A stretch of DNA of 64,000 bases from Plotosus lineatus (GCA_024760905.1 CM045731.1:17961001-18025000); one strand, 5' to 3'; counted from the first letter of the stretch, positions 21,790-33,242 are shown. Numbers and translations: made by a program. The notes: generated from the letters alone by a model not told the origin.

Positions 21790-22554
21790 TGAGTGGAATG
21801 CCAGGATTGCCTTTTCTTACTCTCTGTTCATGTTTTCCATTCAAACACTGAGTTAACTCTCACCAAAATGTCAGTGTTTACAGAAGACAATAAGCATCTG
21901 TTAGTGTCAGCATCCTAAATATAATTCTTCTGAGGTGTAGGAGTGGGGCTGTACACGAAGCTGGGAAACATACCAAAAATGACTGGTTTATCCACAGACA
22001 TGTATGTATCTGTATCTGTATCTCCAAGTAGAACAGGATTACTTCTACTATTCATTTTCTTTAGTATGAGTAGAATGGTCTGGGTGGGTTTTTTTTTCCA
22101 TTTTAAGGGGGAAGGGCAGCAGATCATTGGGAGTCTAGCTCTGAAACCCGAGACTGCAAAAAGTATGGAGGTAAAGCACAGCAACTCTCAGGGACTACAG
22201 TATTCATCTTTCTGATCCAAATTTAAAGGCCCCCCCAAGCTATTATGGAACACAACTATTATGGGGCACAAATGGAAAACTTCAACAGGCAGTGTTTAAA
22301 CAACCAGTTAACCCCGAAACTGTATACTGTACTGTAAAATGTAAACAGTAAAAAAAAAAAAAAAAAAAAAAAGCACTAAAACTAAAGGTATAAACCATGT
22401 ACTGATGATACTGATACTGATGATACTGATGGTACCACTTTAACTCTCAAAAATGCAGAGACTTGAGGCTTGTTGCTGATGTGGTACCAATAGTATTACA
22501 TGGTTTGTACCATTAGCATTATGACATACTATATATATTTGTATATATTAAAGG

Positions 22555-22866
22555 TAAAAGGTAGGTTAAAGTCCTCTGGGCTTTTTACACCCGAGCCATA
22601 GTGGCTCATCAGGCCGGTGCTGATCCCCGGCTTCTGTAGCGTGACGCGACCAAGAGTTCAACTCCTCCTGGATGGGACGCTGGATGGGATGATACTTCCC
22701 AGTATATTTTTATTGATACCCGTTTATACTGCTGAGTGAACAGAGGCACACCTGTGGTTAAAACCTTGCCCAGGAGTCTTAGCACAGTGGGGGTTTAACT
22801 GAGATTTGAACACACAACCTCCCAATCATGCGTGCAACACCCTAACCACTACCCCACCAGCCCCAC
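22555..22866 (-). mobile_element. SINE family D with 15-bp TSD
   Basis: Flanked by TGTATATATTAAAGG (22540-22554 and 22867-22881). On the minus strand the head has GGGGTAGTGGTTAGGGTG and GTGTTCAAATCTC (A- and B-box-like). The body has GGCAAGGTTTTAACC and the end has AGCCCAGAGGACTTTAACC. 312 bp, nearly the same length as the copy at 53825. Confidence 0.8.
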
Positions 22867-23483
22867 TGTATATATTAAAGGCACAGTGTTTTTCATCTCC
22901 TTGGCGTTTGTCTTATTGTATGCCGTACAACCTGTAATCTTTTTTTATTATTATAGTATGAATGTTATGTAATGGACTTGCACAAAACAATCCAAAGCGA
23001 TGCATGCATATATATTCACCCACTATGCTATGAAGTTCCTAAATAAGACCTGGTGCTACTACCAGTTACCTTCAGAACTTTCCTGATTAGTTAAAGTCCA
23101 CCTGTGGAGACGTATCACAATATCTAGATATCATGATCTCAGTATACATCCACCTATTCTGAAAGACCCCAGAGTCTGCAACACCACTAATGAAGAGTCA
23201 CCATCATGCAAACAACTTTGAAATTGAAAATCGCAAGCTAAAAATGAGTGATGTTCATACACCCTCACGTCAGTCAATTTGATAAAATTAGAACGACGAT
23301 CTTAAAATTGTAATTAAAGTCACATGACATGATTGCACTTATCAGGTCTTGGAGATTTGTCGGCGTGTTTAATTAGATTGACCACGAAAGGAGAAAACCT
23401 AGAGTTAACTCTCGAAATCTAGTTGCACTGGAGGTTCTGTATCAGTGATTTCTTTATTTTGTCCAACAGCAGTTAGACATTCA

Positions 23484-23862
23484 CAGTGATCCCTTGCCAC
23501 TTTGTGCTTCAGTTTCTGCCGTATCGCGGCTTTTTCAAAAAATTCATCAAAAAATAAAGAAAAAGTTAAGGAAAATGCCACAAAACAAGGCCAATTATGC
23601 AAAACCCAAACAAACAAAAACAAAAAACAACCCAAAACACCCCAACAAAACTACTTACATTTTTATGTGAGGTACACATCTGTGTGTGTGTGCACGCATC
23701 TGTGTGTGTGTGCGCATCAGCGTTGAATATGTATTTATCGATATTATATACACATATACATGTACATATACGTTGGTCAGGTTGATTGATCCTACTTTGG
23801 AGAAATCGGCGGTCGCGGGGGGATCTCCGTCCCCATTTATCGCACAAAGTGAGGGATCCCTG
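23484..23862. mobile_element. Tigger-type MITE family T2
   Basis: Starts CAGTGATCCCTTGCCACTTT and ends AAAGTGAGGGATCCCTG then TA. The interior has AAGGCCAATTATGCAAAACC and GGTACACATCTGTGTGTG like the other T2 copies. Confidence 0.7.
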
Positions 23863-23929
23863 TACATTATTTGGCAGACGTTCTTATCCAGAACAACTTA
23901 CAAATATATATATATATATATATATATAC

Positions 23930-24721
23930 ACAGTAAAACCTCCGCTGACGAACGCTTAAGCTCACGAATTTTTCACCTCAAGAACATTAAATTTGCGAGC
24001 ATATAGTCTCTGCTGACGAACTAGTTTTCGGCGGACGAATCAAACCACGCGGTCGAACAGCGCCACGGTGGCGGCCACGAGAAGCTGACGCACGCTCACG
24101 CCGTCACAGTTCGTCACACCCCTTTCTTTGAGTGCGGAAGTGGTTTGTGTTTGATAGACATTTTGGACCATATTGAGTGTACTTTTGCTATTATGGGACC
24201 GAAAAAGACGCCACCACAGGCGGAGATCATTGAAAAACACGAACGAGGTGTGCGTTTGTGTGACTCAGCGTCCCAGTACCAGTCTACCATTCTAGTCTAC
24301 CATTGCTCCCATCCTTAAGAACAAGGAAGCTATTAAGGGTGCGTGTGTGGCTAAGGGTGTTTCCAAACAGTAGGGGTTTCCAAACACTCCTTCCAAACAG
24401 TTAGTCCCTCCCTCCCTCCTCCTCCCACTCCATTCCATCAAGCCATCAACTACCATCACAAAGGTAAATAAAACGACTTTATTATACAGTACAGTTTATT
24501 TCTTTAATTACAATACAATAGCACATTTATTATACATAAAATAAGGTATATTTTTGTGTAGTTTTAAGGCTTATTTAGTAGAAAATTATGTTTTATGGGG
24601 ACCTGGGAACGGATTATTCTCATTTTAATGGTTTCTTATGGGAAATAAATGCTCGGAAGACGAACTTTTCGCCTTACACACACTTTCTGGGAACTAATTA
24701 TGTTCGTGAGCAGAGGTATCA

Positions 24722-24722
<1 letters not shown>
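23930..24722 (+). mobile_element. Tigger-type element with transposase N-terminus remnant
   Basis: Left end CAGTAAAACCTCCGCTGACG and right end GTGAGCAGAGGTATCACTG form weak inverted ends. From 24193 the plus strand reads MGPKKTPPQAEIIEKHERGV then RLCDSASQYQSTI, and after a short duplication APILKNKEAIKG. This is the psq/HTH start of a Tigger transposase. The remainder is deleted. Confidence 0.6.

Positions 24723-24792
<70 letters not shown>
24723..24792. repeat. (TA)n microsatellite
   Basis: About 34 TA units at the left edge of the fold-back element. Confidence 0.95.
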
Positions 24793-24795
<3 letters not shown>

Positions 24796-25074
24796 AAAAG
24801 GACAGGACAAAGGCTTTCTATTGAAACTCCATTTATCACTACAGATCTGTTTCGAGGGGTGGTGAAACCATCCCCTCTCTTCAGGTGATTACAGAAGATT
24901 ACAGAAGAATTCTTCTGTAATCACCTGAAGAGAGGGGATGGTTTCACCACCCCTCGAAACAGATCTGTAGTGATAAATGGAGTTTCAATAGAAAGCCTTT
25001 GTCCTGTCCCTTTGTTATTTGCTCTACCAAAAAGTATTGAGCACTCTCCTACGGAAGGATCTACTCAGAAAATC

Positions 25075-25077
<3 letters not shown>
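24793..25077. mobile_element. Palindromic fold-back element, copy 1
   Basis: Arms 24793-24907 and 24908-25016 are almost perfectly complementary, meeting at GAATTC. A 10-base duplication (ATTACAGAAG) in the left arm is the main asymmetry. Key words are GGACAGGACAAAGGC, CAGATCTGTTTCGAGGGG and GGTGGTGAAACC. The right flank GAGCACTCTCCTACGG...ACTCAGAAAATCCTC is outer arm sequence, which copy 2 shows in inverted form on its left. Confidence 0.8.

Positions 25078-25134
<57 letters not shown>
25077..25134. repeat. (TA)n microsatellite
   Basis: About 28 TA units on the right side of the fold-back element. Confidence 0.95.
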
Positions 25135-25139
<5 letters not shown>

Positions 25140-25154
25140 TATTTTTTTTTGCTA

Positions 25155-25240
25155 AAGTGCCGAACAGTGGTGATAGTGGGGATTGAACCGCTGACCATAG
25201 GATCAGTAACCAATCACCTTATCCACTAAGCCACCGCTGC
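25155..25240 (-). mobile_element. tRNA-like SINE head fragment
   Basis: The minus strand reads AGCGGTGGCTTAGTGGATAA and GCGGTTCAATCCCC, with good A- and B-box spacing. No acceptor stem is evident, so it is not a tRNA gene. Confidence 0.45.
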
Positions 25241-25734
25241 CCCTCACATCATAAAAACTAATCTTTGGTCAGGATTTGGAATCAGTTGTCTTGCAACACA
25301 TAATGTAAAAGGATTCAATTTTATCGAGATGAGATATAGACTTAGTGCAAGCAAAGACTGTTCTGACAATAGTGTTATAAGAGTTTGATTAAAATCTCAG
25401 CGTGTGAGGTCTGCTATGACCCAACAATAGCAGGATGGTGTTTGATTACACAGATTTCACAGGACAGCTACACATAGATTACTGGAATAGTGAAATATCA
25501 ACAAAATCTATAAGATTTATGGGGTTTATTGAATAATTGAAGCAGAGAAAAAGCATCTATACTGTCCCATCATCTTATTAAATCAAAACAGGATGAATTT
25601 CAGCTTCCAGGCTTGTCGCTAACCAAGCACTCTGTTCATCCGGGTAATATTATCTGATATCAAAAATTCATTTTATGGCCCAGTCTGTTACAAGTCCTGG
25701 AATGGCAGCACAGCAAAAAAAAAAAAAAGTCCTG

Positions 25735-25825
25735 GGTTTGAGTCCCGGACTCGGAAAGAATGTTTCGCCGACTCTAGTCGAAAGAGGGGTTCACCTTGAA
25801 CAGCTGACACGTTCATTGCACGGCC

Positions 25826-25909
<84 letters not shown>

Positions 25910-26100
25910 TGTTTGCACTCACACTTGGGGTAATTTGGAAAAGGCACTTAGCCTAACGTGCATGTCTTTGGCTTGTTGGAAGAAACCAGAGTACTCAGAG
26001 GAAGCCCACGCAAGCACAGAGAAACCATGCAAACGCTATACATAAACTTCAACTGAGGAGCCTCTTGCTGTGTGGCAGACATGCGAACCACTACTGGGGT
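25735..26100. mobile_element. SINE family A fragments around a (CA)n tract
   Basis: A head-like CTGGGTTTGAGTCCCGGACT (plus) and a minus body (TTGGAAAAGGCACTTAGCC, GTGCATGTCTTTGG) flank (CA)n at 25830-25905. This is probably two copies in opposite orientation. Confidence 0.5.
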
Positions 26101-26365
26101 TCTGCAGAAGAAATCAGAACTTTCAAAATATTTCTCATCCCATGAGTGGATATATTGTAGAGCAGAAGCCAGCTGTGGTAGTGAGTTAGGACTAATGCCT
26201 TTAGCCCTGCTACAGCTGTTGCGTTTCTCGGTTGTTAGTGGTGGAATCGAGGTCACATGACACCCAAAACAGCTCTGAGTGATGCAGAGAAACAAAGAAT
26301 GAGAGATAAAGAGAAAGCGAGAGGGAGAGATGCTCAGTGCAGACATCACGTACAGGAACACAAAG

Positions 26366-27207
26366 TACAATGGTACCTCACTTCACGAAAGTCTCAACAA
26401 ACAAAAAATTCAGGTTCCGAAATGCATTTTCCTAAAATTTTTGTCTCTGGATACAAAACAAGTACGTTACGAAAGCGCCATCTTAAAAATTCAAATGCGC
26501 CATTCAAACAATGCGCGAGTTACTTTCCCATTGGTTGTCTCCCAACACCCCGTGTGCCTTTGACCCATTGTTCAACACACGCGTGAAGAAGAGTTGTACT
26601 GTTGGTTCGTGAGTTTTTTCGAGTGTTTTCATTGCAGCGTTATTTTTCGTTATTAATCATGAGCCCCAAGAAAGTGATTCCCGGTGAGACTGACAAGAAG
26701 AAGCGGACTCCGTTATCAATAATCGTAAAACAGGAGATGATAAAAAAATACAAAAGTGGGATTCGGTTGCGTGAAATCGCAAAGGAGTATGGCCGAAACC
26801 CCTCTACAATCGGGACGATATTGAAGCAGAAGGAGGCATTAAAAGCGGAGATACAGTGACGAAGGCGATTATTTCGGACAAACCAACTGCCATATTTAAG
26901 GACCTCGTGAAGGAGGGTGGGGGTGGGAGTGAGGGTTCTTCGGAGCAGCAACTCCCGGACTTTAAAGCATCACATGGGTGCTTCGAGAGATTCATAAAAA
27001 GGTAAATAATTTTCTTTTACTTTTAACACATATTTCATACAAAATTGGTGTACTTTTATTATTTTTAAAGGGTTTAGGGGGTAGTATTGGGAGCCTTGGA
27101 TCGAATCACGCATTTTACATGTAAAATGCTGTTCAACTTACGAAAAATGCAGGTTACGAAAAAGGCGCTGGAACGGATTAATCTCGTAAAGTGAAGTACC
27201 ACTGTAT
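26366..27207 (+). mobile_element. Tigger element family T1, internally deleted
   Basis: TIRs read TACAATGGTACCTCACTTCA on the left and AAAGTGAAGTACCACTGTA on the right. It carries an N-terminal transposase piece (separate entry). Other T1 copies lie at 9721 and 30656. Confidence 0.75.
26659..27004 (+). pseudogene. Tigger transposase N-terminal remnant
   Basis: Reads MSPKKVIPGETDKKKRTPLS, then MIKKYKSGIRLREIAKEYGR and STIGTILKQKEALKAE, the psq/CENP-B-type helix-turn-helix. After an internal deletion and frame change it continues AGDTVTKAIISDKPTAIF and DFKASHGCFERFIKR, then stops. The DDE domain is absent, so it is non-autonomous. Confidence 0.75.
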
Positions 27208-27209
27208 GT

Positions 27210-27835
27210 ATTCTACGGCAACGGCAGTACAAGAAATCTGATTGGTCGAAAAATCGGGTACGGACTGGGGTTTATCCAGCTAGCAAGATAGCTGTTTACT
27301 AGCTGCACTGGACTCTATGATCTTTATCAGCTTCAGCGGTCAGTGTTTTCTTTAAGAGAAAAGTTCTACAAGATATATCTAAAGTTTATTGTCGACACGA
27401 GTGCATTGCAATTCCAACAAAAGGAATTCCCACGTGCTTGGTTTTTGATATACACCCCCCCACCCCCACCCCTGCGCAGACATTACCTTACCTCATCAGG
27501 CCTGAGGAGAACACATAAATACAGCACATGTACTACATGCACTACATGTAGTTGTCACATAGGCTAGTTAGAGCGTGGTCGCCAATAAAGGTGTGGCTAC
27601 TAAAGTGTAAAGTGCATTCACTCTAAGCATGGCCTCTGATTTCTTTGTGTTTTATTCAGCTTAAATGTTGTCATCCTAGAGATTGTCTATCTGAAGACAC
27701 CCTGTTCACAACATGGCACAATGATCAGCTGACCCCAAGATGATTGACTGTTTTTTGTCAAAACTTTAAGGTTTATTTGTATGTTCTTTCAAGGTACCAT
27801 TTTTGATGAATTAAAAAAAATAATAATAATAAATG
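27210..27835. other. Unique sequence between repeats
   Basis: No gene or repeat recognised. CACCCCCACCCC-rich patch near 27455. Confidence 0.4.
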
Positions 27836-28090
27836 TACCGTATTTTTCAAACCATAAGGCGCATTAAAAGCCTTTAATCTTCAAAAAGTTTTGTGGTGCG
27901 GCTTGTAATCCTGTGTGGATGAAGCCGTGCGACTCCATCTCACTGATACCGTTATAGCCCGAGTGGAGCAAACTAATTCAGAGCTCACCATCATTCCGCG
28001 TGGATTAACCAAAGAATTCCAACCGCTAGATATTGGTGTCAACAGGTTGTAAATTAGAGGGATCCAGGCTTTATGTCCAAATACCAGCAT
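27836..28090. mobile_element. Fragment of a MITE with ACCGTATTTTTC end
   Basis: Starts TACCGTATTTTTCAAACCAT and contains AAGGCGCATT and GTGGTGCGGCTTGTAATCC. This is the type of element whose ends describe a rigid sequence matching the T-rich TIR class. Right end unclear. Confidence 0.4.
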
Positions 28091-28094
28091 TACT

Positions 28095-28450
28095 GTGGTG
28101 GTCTAGTGTATAGGGCGCTGGATCGCTGATCCTAAGGTTGGGGGTTCGAGTCCCCATAAGGTTGTCACTGTCCCCCCCCCCCCCCCCCCGTGCAGCTAAC
28201 TGGGTTATCAAAGGCAGGCCATGTCTTTCACTGTTTATGGTGAGAGGCATGTAAAAGAACCATTGCTGACTTTCGTAAAGAGTAGCTGCAAAGCCGTCAG
28301 CGTGTTTCTGTCCCTTGCTAAAAGGGTTGTGACAGGAAGGGCATCCGACGTAAAATCCTATGCCAAATCAAAATGTGCGAATCAGATGATTCGCTGTGGC
28401 GACCCCTGAGAAAGGGAAAAAGCCGAAAGGAAAAGAAGAAAGAAGAAGTC
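28095..28450 (+). mobile_element. SINE family B, RTE-tailed
   Basis: Head GTGGTGGTCTAGTGTATAGG with GGGGGTTCGAGTCCC (B box). Body has AACTGGGTTATCAAAGGCAG and AACCATTGCTGACTTTCG. Tail has GGAAGGGCATCCGACG, CGCTGTGGCGACCCCTGA and GCCGAAAGGAAAAGAAG. A poly(C) run interrupts it at 28172-28189. Confidence 0.85.
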
Positions 28451-29282
28451 CACTGATAAACACGCCATGTGTAACAGTGCCTGAAGTGAACTTAAAAGGG
28501 TCAGCATTTCAAATAGCATATAATAAATGACTTATTACGCTTGTTTGCTCGGTCAGTACAGAGAAATCTCAGCCCCACTTGGTCTATACTCAGCCCTAGA
28601 GCTGAGATTTTTCTCTACAGACCTCACGCTCGGTTCCTAAGTAGGCTATATTGTAGGCTACCTATTGGGAATGAAACAGTTTTCTATACTTTGTCAATAT
28701 TTATAAGATTTTGAGTATGATATTGTAACACTATGCAACATGATATACCGTATAAGGTTTGCTGTGTAAGGTTACGCAGTGTGTATCAATATATAAACAC
28801 TTGCATCCCAGAACCAAAAACATGCTTTTAGAGCCAGTTGGATTTCCCTTCAGCGCTTTCTGCTTGCAAAGCACAAAGTTTGCATTCCTCAGTTCATCGT
28901 TTGAACTAAGCCTTCAACCTCACGCTCGGTGACTATCTTGTTGCAGCTGTTTGATGGCTTATGAAATGTTCCCTTGTTGTTGTTGTTGTTGTTTTATTGT
29001 TGTTTTGATTGAGCGTCCCTGATATTGAAACAGTGACTGTAGTAGAGAAGGAGGGTTGATGAAAGGGAATGCAGCTACAGGGAAAAGGAGGCGAGGATAG
29101 AACTGGCGGTGCCGAAACAATGAGAATGTCCCGTGGTGGATAAGCGTGTCCGTAGTTTTCTGTGTATCCCAGCTGTTGTGATGCTTCACACACACAGGGT
29201 GCTTTGTTCTGTTCTGGTACACCAGAGGCTCCACAAAGCTGCTTCTGTGCTGCAGGAACTCGGTGGTCAATCCGTGTGTGTG

Positions 29283-29318
<36 letters not shown>

Positions 29319-29925
29319 GAGAGATGAGTTCACTCGCCGTAGCTTTGAAAGACTTATTGGCTGTGAACCTGTTCAAATACCAAATACTTGTCAAAGTCTC
29401 TGTACGAATCAGTTTCGTCCCGATGTTTGAGTCGTTCCACACAGGTTTTGCTACTAAACTACTTCGTTACAGCTTATGTTGGAATATTATAAGCTATTTT
29501 GTAAGGATATGAGGTGTGGAGATCCTAAATAACGAATGCTAATTTGCAGCTGCCATGGGGCATATTGGGATAGCGGGAACGTTTCATGTCATTAATAAAG
29601 ACGTCTCATGCAAAGTATGGGTGGCAATGAGGGGAGTGGAGGGGAGGGGGAGCTGTTGGGAAACAAATAACGTGTGTGAATTAAAAAAAAAACAACAACA
29701 AGAGTTTACTCAACTCGAACCTGAAGTACTGTGTAGCACCATCTTGTAAAATCGTATGATATCATAAATAAAGGAATTATTTTCTGAAATGATATAAACT
29801 TGCGTTGGATGGAACTCTGACTCATTCATGATTCACCCTGCTTCATTTGTGCCGTTTCCCTATAGACACCTGGTTTTTTTTTTTTCTTTTTCCTCATTTT
29901 CGCCCTTATTTTAGTCGTATTTAAT
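28450..29925. other. Mostly unique sequence with a (TG)n tract
   Basis: A short inverted repeat GAGAAATCTCAGCC / GGGCTGAG...AGAT lies near 28560-28622, and (TG)n at 29273-29317. No gene recognised. Confidence 0.4.
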
Positions 29926-29929
29926 TTCC

Positions 29930-30180
29930 ACCCATCAAGCATTACTTTCCCTATCGCACGATCACCACCAATCAGGGAGGGGCGAAAGCATGCACACGCT
30001 CCTCCGTGACATGTAATGCTAGCCACCCACTTCTTTTCGAACTGCAGCGCATGTGTATTTCGGGGTGGCTGCTATTCGCCCCCTCAAATGAATGAGCTCA
30101 CCGACGCCCGTGATTGGCTGGTGATCTCTGTGAGTGACAGGGAAGTGAGCGTATGCCATCCCACCCTACCGTAACAGCTT
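29930..30180 (-). mobile_element. SINE family C copy
   Basis: Shares TTTAGTCGTAT, CTCCGTGACATG, GCATGTGTATTTCGGGG and GAGTGACAGGGAAGTG with the reverse copy at 37490. On the minus strand it matches the family C body. Confidence 0.5.
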
Positions 30181-30403
30181 GGCCGATTGGCTCCTATGTT
30201 CACAATAAATATCAAGTGGATCTCGATCTTGGTTTTACGCGTCGTGCTGTGATCGCGCCACGTGATTTACTTCTTAAATAATTGCATGAATGAACATGCT
30301 TCCAGATTTCATTTCCAGTCAGATTTACTGATTAACATGCTTTAAAATCAAGAGCTTCAGTGGTAAGCTGATCCCTTAAAATGATTGAAATTATCTTATA
30401 TCC

Positions 30404-30636
30404 AGTTTGCCCCATACCAGCCCCCCACCCCTGTGAGTGCCCGATCCTGTCGGATCTTGGAGCTGAAGAATGGTTGGGTGTGGTTAATACTTGGATGGTT
30501 GACTGCCTGGGAATACTAGGTGCTGGGCAAAGTGGCACCGTCAGAAGGCAACGGTAGGCCACGCTAGTGTAATCTCCCAAAGCAACCATGACCACCTGGT
30601 GCTCAGTGGCAGCTGAGAGACGCAAGAAGAAGAAGA
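30404..30636 (+). mobile_element. 5S rRNA-derived SINE (SINE3-like)
   Basis: 30404-30525 aligns along nearly the whole 5S rRNA: GCCCCATACCA at the start, GTGCCCGATCCTGTCGGATC, AGCTGAAGAATGGTTG (A box), GGTTAATACTTGGATGG and GACTGCCTGGGAATACTAGG (C box). It is followed by a non-5S body and a tail of AAGAAGAAGAAG. The many substitutions and the tail show a retroposon, not a 5S gene. Confidence 0.75.
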
Positions 30637-30655
30637 TATCCAATTTAATATAGTG

Positions 30656-31130
30656 GTACCTCACTTTACGAAAGTCTCACCAAACGAAAAATGCAGGTGA
30701 TGAAACGCATTTTCATAACATTTTTGTCTCTGTATACGAAACAAGTTCACGTTACAAAATCTTAAAAATTCAAACACGCCATTCAAACATTCAAACAATG
30801 CTCGAGCTGCTCTCCCGTCAATGACATTCAAACATCCCGCCCCGCTGGCCTCCCATTGGCTAACAACTGAGGTGTCATTCATGTCGCATTCACTCGAGCA
30901 CCATCTTGGACAGGTCCACCTGACGCCATCTTGGAGAGGGTTCCCATTATCGAAGAGGGATGACGCAGCTACCTCCCATTGCCTATTATGGAGCTGAATC
31001 TACCATGATGCTTTTCGTATAAAGGACAGAGTTACTGTTGTTTCATGCTTTATTTCTTGACTCAGGCTTTTAACCTTCCATAAACATTTGTAAGATTCTA
31101 ACTCTACTAAGAAGACATGGTCAACACACT

Positions 31131-31211
<81 letters not shown>

Positions 31212-31445
31212 GTGTGATTTCCGGTGCGAGTGAGAAGAAGAAACGGGCTCGCATTTTACATGTAAAATGTGTGATTCATTCCAAGGCTCCCAATACTACC
31301 CCTAAACCTTTAAAATTTATAAAAGTATACCTTTTAAGACCTCCTTCTGCTTCAATATCGTACCGATGGTAGACGGGGTTTGGCCATATTCCTCTGTGAT
31401 ATCACTCGAGCCCGTTTCTTCTTCTCACTCGCACCGGAAATCACA

Positions 31446-31507
<62 letters not shown>

Positions 31508-31920
31508 AGTGTGTTGACCATGTCTTCTTAGTAGAGTTAGAATCTTACAAATGTTTATGGAAGGTTAAAAGCCTGAGTCAAGAAATAAAGCATGAAACAA
31601 CAGAAACTCTGTCCTTTACACACAAAGCATCATGGCAGCTGCAGCTTCATAATAGTCAATGGGAAGGAGCTGCGTCATCCCTCCTAGCCAATGGGAGGCC
31701 AGCGGGGCAGGATGTTGGGAGATAGGCAATGGGAGGTAGCTGCGTCTTCCCTCCTAACCAATGGGAGGCCAGTGGGCGGGATGTTTGAATGTCATTGATG
31801 GGAGAGCAGCACGTGCAGTTTGAATGTTTGAATGGCGCGTTTTAATGTTTGAATGGTGCATTTTAATTTTTAGGATGACGCTTTCGTAATGTGAACTTGT
31901 TTTGTATCCAGAGACAAAAA
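30656..31920. mobile_element. T1 Tigger elements in inverted duplication
   Basis: The left TIR reads AGTGGTACCTCACTTTACGA. Sequence at about 30960-31253 is complementary to about 31408-31690, and 30718-30800 to about 31840-31920. The centre (31254-31407) holds a Tigger transposase remnant on the minus strand (DITEEYGQTPSTIGTILKQK). The left arm carries (CA)n at 31138-31208 and the right arm (TG)n at 31446-31504. Confidence 0.7.
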
Positions 31921-32340
31921 TGTACATTATATATACTAGTATAGCCCACATATTTACTCCTGTTTCATTCAAGCCTAAAAGGAATGTTTGATGTTTGATG
32001 CTCATTCATTCTCAGTCCTGCTTGTTTTGCACACCACCCCACTCTATTTTCTACAGACATCAGTAGAAGTTAATTGAGTGTTCTAAAACTCTGCACCTCA
32101 GTGTGACTTATTAAAAGCCAAGCCGCCTGCAGGCTCCTTCTACAGTCACGCAGAGAGCTGGTTGACTCATTCTGCCGCTCTTTTTACCCGACACCCCCAC
32201 GCCCAACCTGATCCTGCTAAAGTGTCTGTCTTTTGAAACAGCACTGATATTTACACTACCCAGTACCACTACATCTAGGCTTGGTAGTAAAATGTTTCTA
32301 TAGTAATATAGATGGAGGTCATGTGGTGAAATGAGATGGG

Positions 32341-32373
32341 AGAGAGAGAGTGAGAGAGAGAGAGAGAGAGAGA
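32341..32373. repeat. (GA)n microsatellite
   Basis: About 16 GA units with one GTGA interruption. Confidence 0.9.
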
Positions 32374-32584
32374 GGCTCACAGAGTTTATCAACTGCCTGC
32401 CACCAGAAAATGTTTAGCAATGCAAATCAAGGTCTGTGGTAATAAGGCACGGCTTAGCCGAAGGCGGAAATGTGTTCCCTCTACAAGATTCATCAGGAGA
32501 ACAAACCGATGTGCCCTACTGGACACCACTAGATTTTGCATTTCATAGCTTGAATAGCATGCATGAACTGAATGAATACTGCAA

Positions 32585-33225
32585 TTTAGGCTGGAGCCTA
32601 TCTCAGCCGGCTCAGGGCGAAGAGAAGATACAACCTGAACAGCTCTCCAGACAATGTCTGTCTGTCTTCCTTTCAGCTTTTTCCTTTTTACTCGGGAGTC
32701 GCCACAGCGAATCATCTGATTCGCACATTTGATTTGGCAGAGTTTTTTTTACGTCGGATGCCCTTCCTGACGGCTTTGCAGCTACTCTTTACGAAAGTCA
32801 GCAATGGTTCTTTTACATGCCTCTCACCATAGACAGTGAGAGACATGGCCCGCTTTTGATAACCCGGTTAGCTGCACTGGGGGGGGGCAGTGACAACCTT
32901 GTGGAGAGTGGGACTCGAACCCCCAACCTTTGGATCAGCGATCCAGTGCCCTATACCACTAGACCACCACTGCCCCAAACAGCTCTCCAGACAATCACAG
33001 GGCAATATACACACAACCTTTCACACTCACACTGAAGGGCAATTTGGAACAGTCCATCAGCCTATGGATTGGTGAAGGAAACCTGAGTATCCAGAAGAAA
33101 CCAACACAAGCACCGGAAGAACATGTAAACTCCGCACAGAAATGCCCCAAGTCCGGGACTCGAACCCTGGACCTTCTTACTGTAAGGTGCTTGACGTGCT
33201 AATCACTACAATACCACGCCACCCA
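32585..33225 (-). mobile_element. SINE family A copy split by a SINE B insertion
   Basis: Reverse copy: CTGGAGCCTATCTCAGCC at its tail, then after the insertion GGGCAATTTGGAACAGTCC, GAAACCTGAGTATCC and GGGACTCGAACCCTGGACC near the head. The duplicated AACAGCTCTCCAGACAAT marks the insertion point. Confidence 0.75.
32656..32977 (-). mobile_element. SINE family B, RTE-tailed, with 18-bp TSD
   Basis: Flanked by AACAGCTCTCCAGACAAT (32638-32655 and 32978-32995). Minus orientation: head GGTGGTCTAGTGGTATAGGG at the right, B box GGGGGTTCGAGTCCC, tail AAAGCTGAAAGGAAGACAG at the left. 322 bp, inserted into SINE A. Confidence 0.92.
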
Positions 33226-33242
33226 TCGTATCAAAACCAGTA

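Noticed and set aside
30404..30525. Functional 5S rRNA gene
   Set aside because: Many substitutions, including in the A box, no T-run terminator right after the end, and fusion to a SINE body with an AAG tail.
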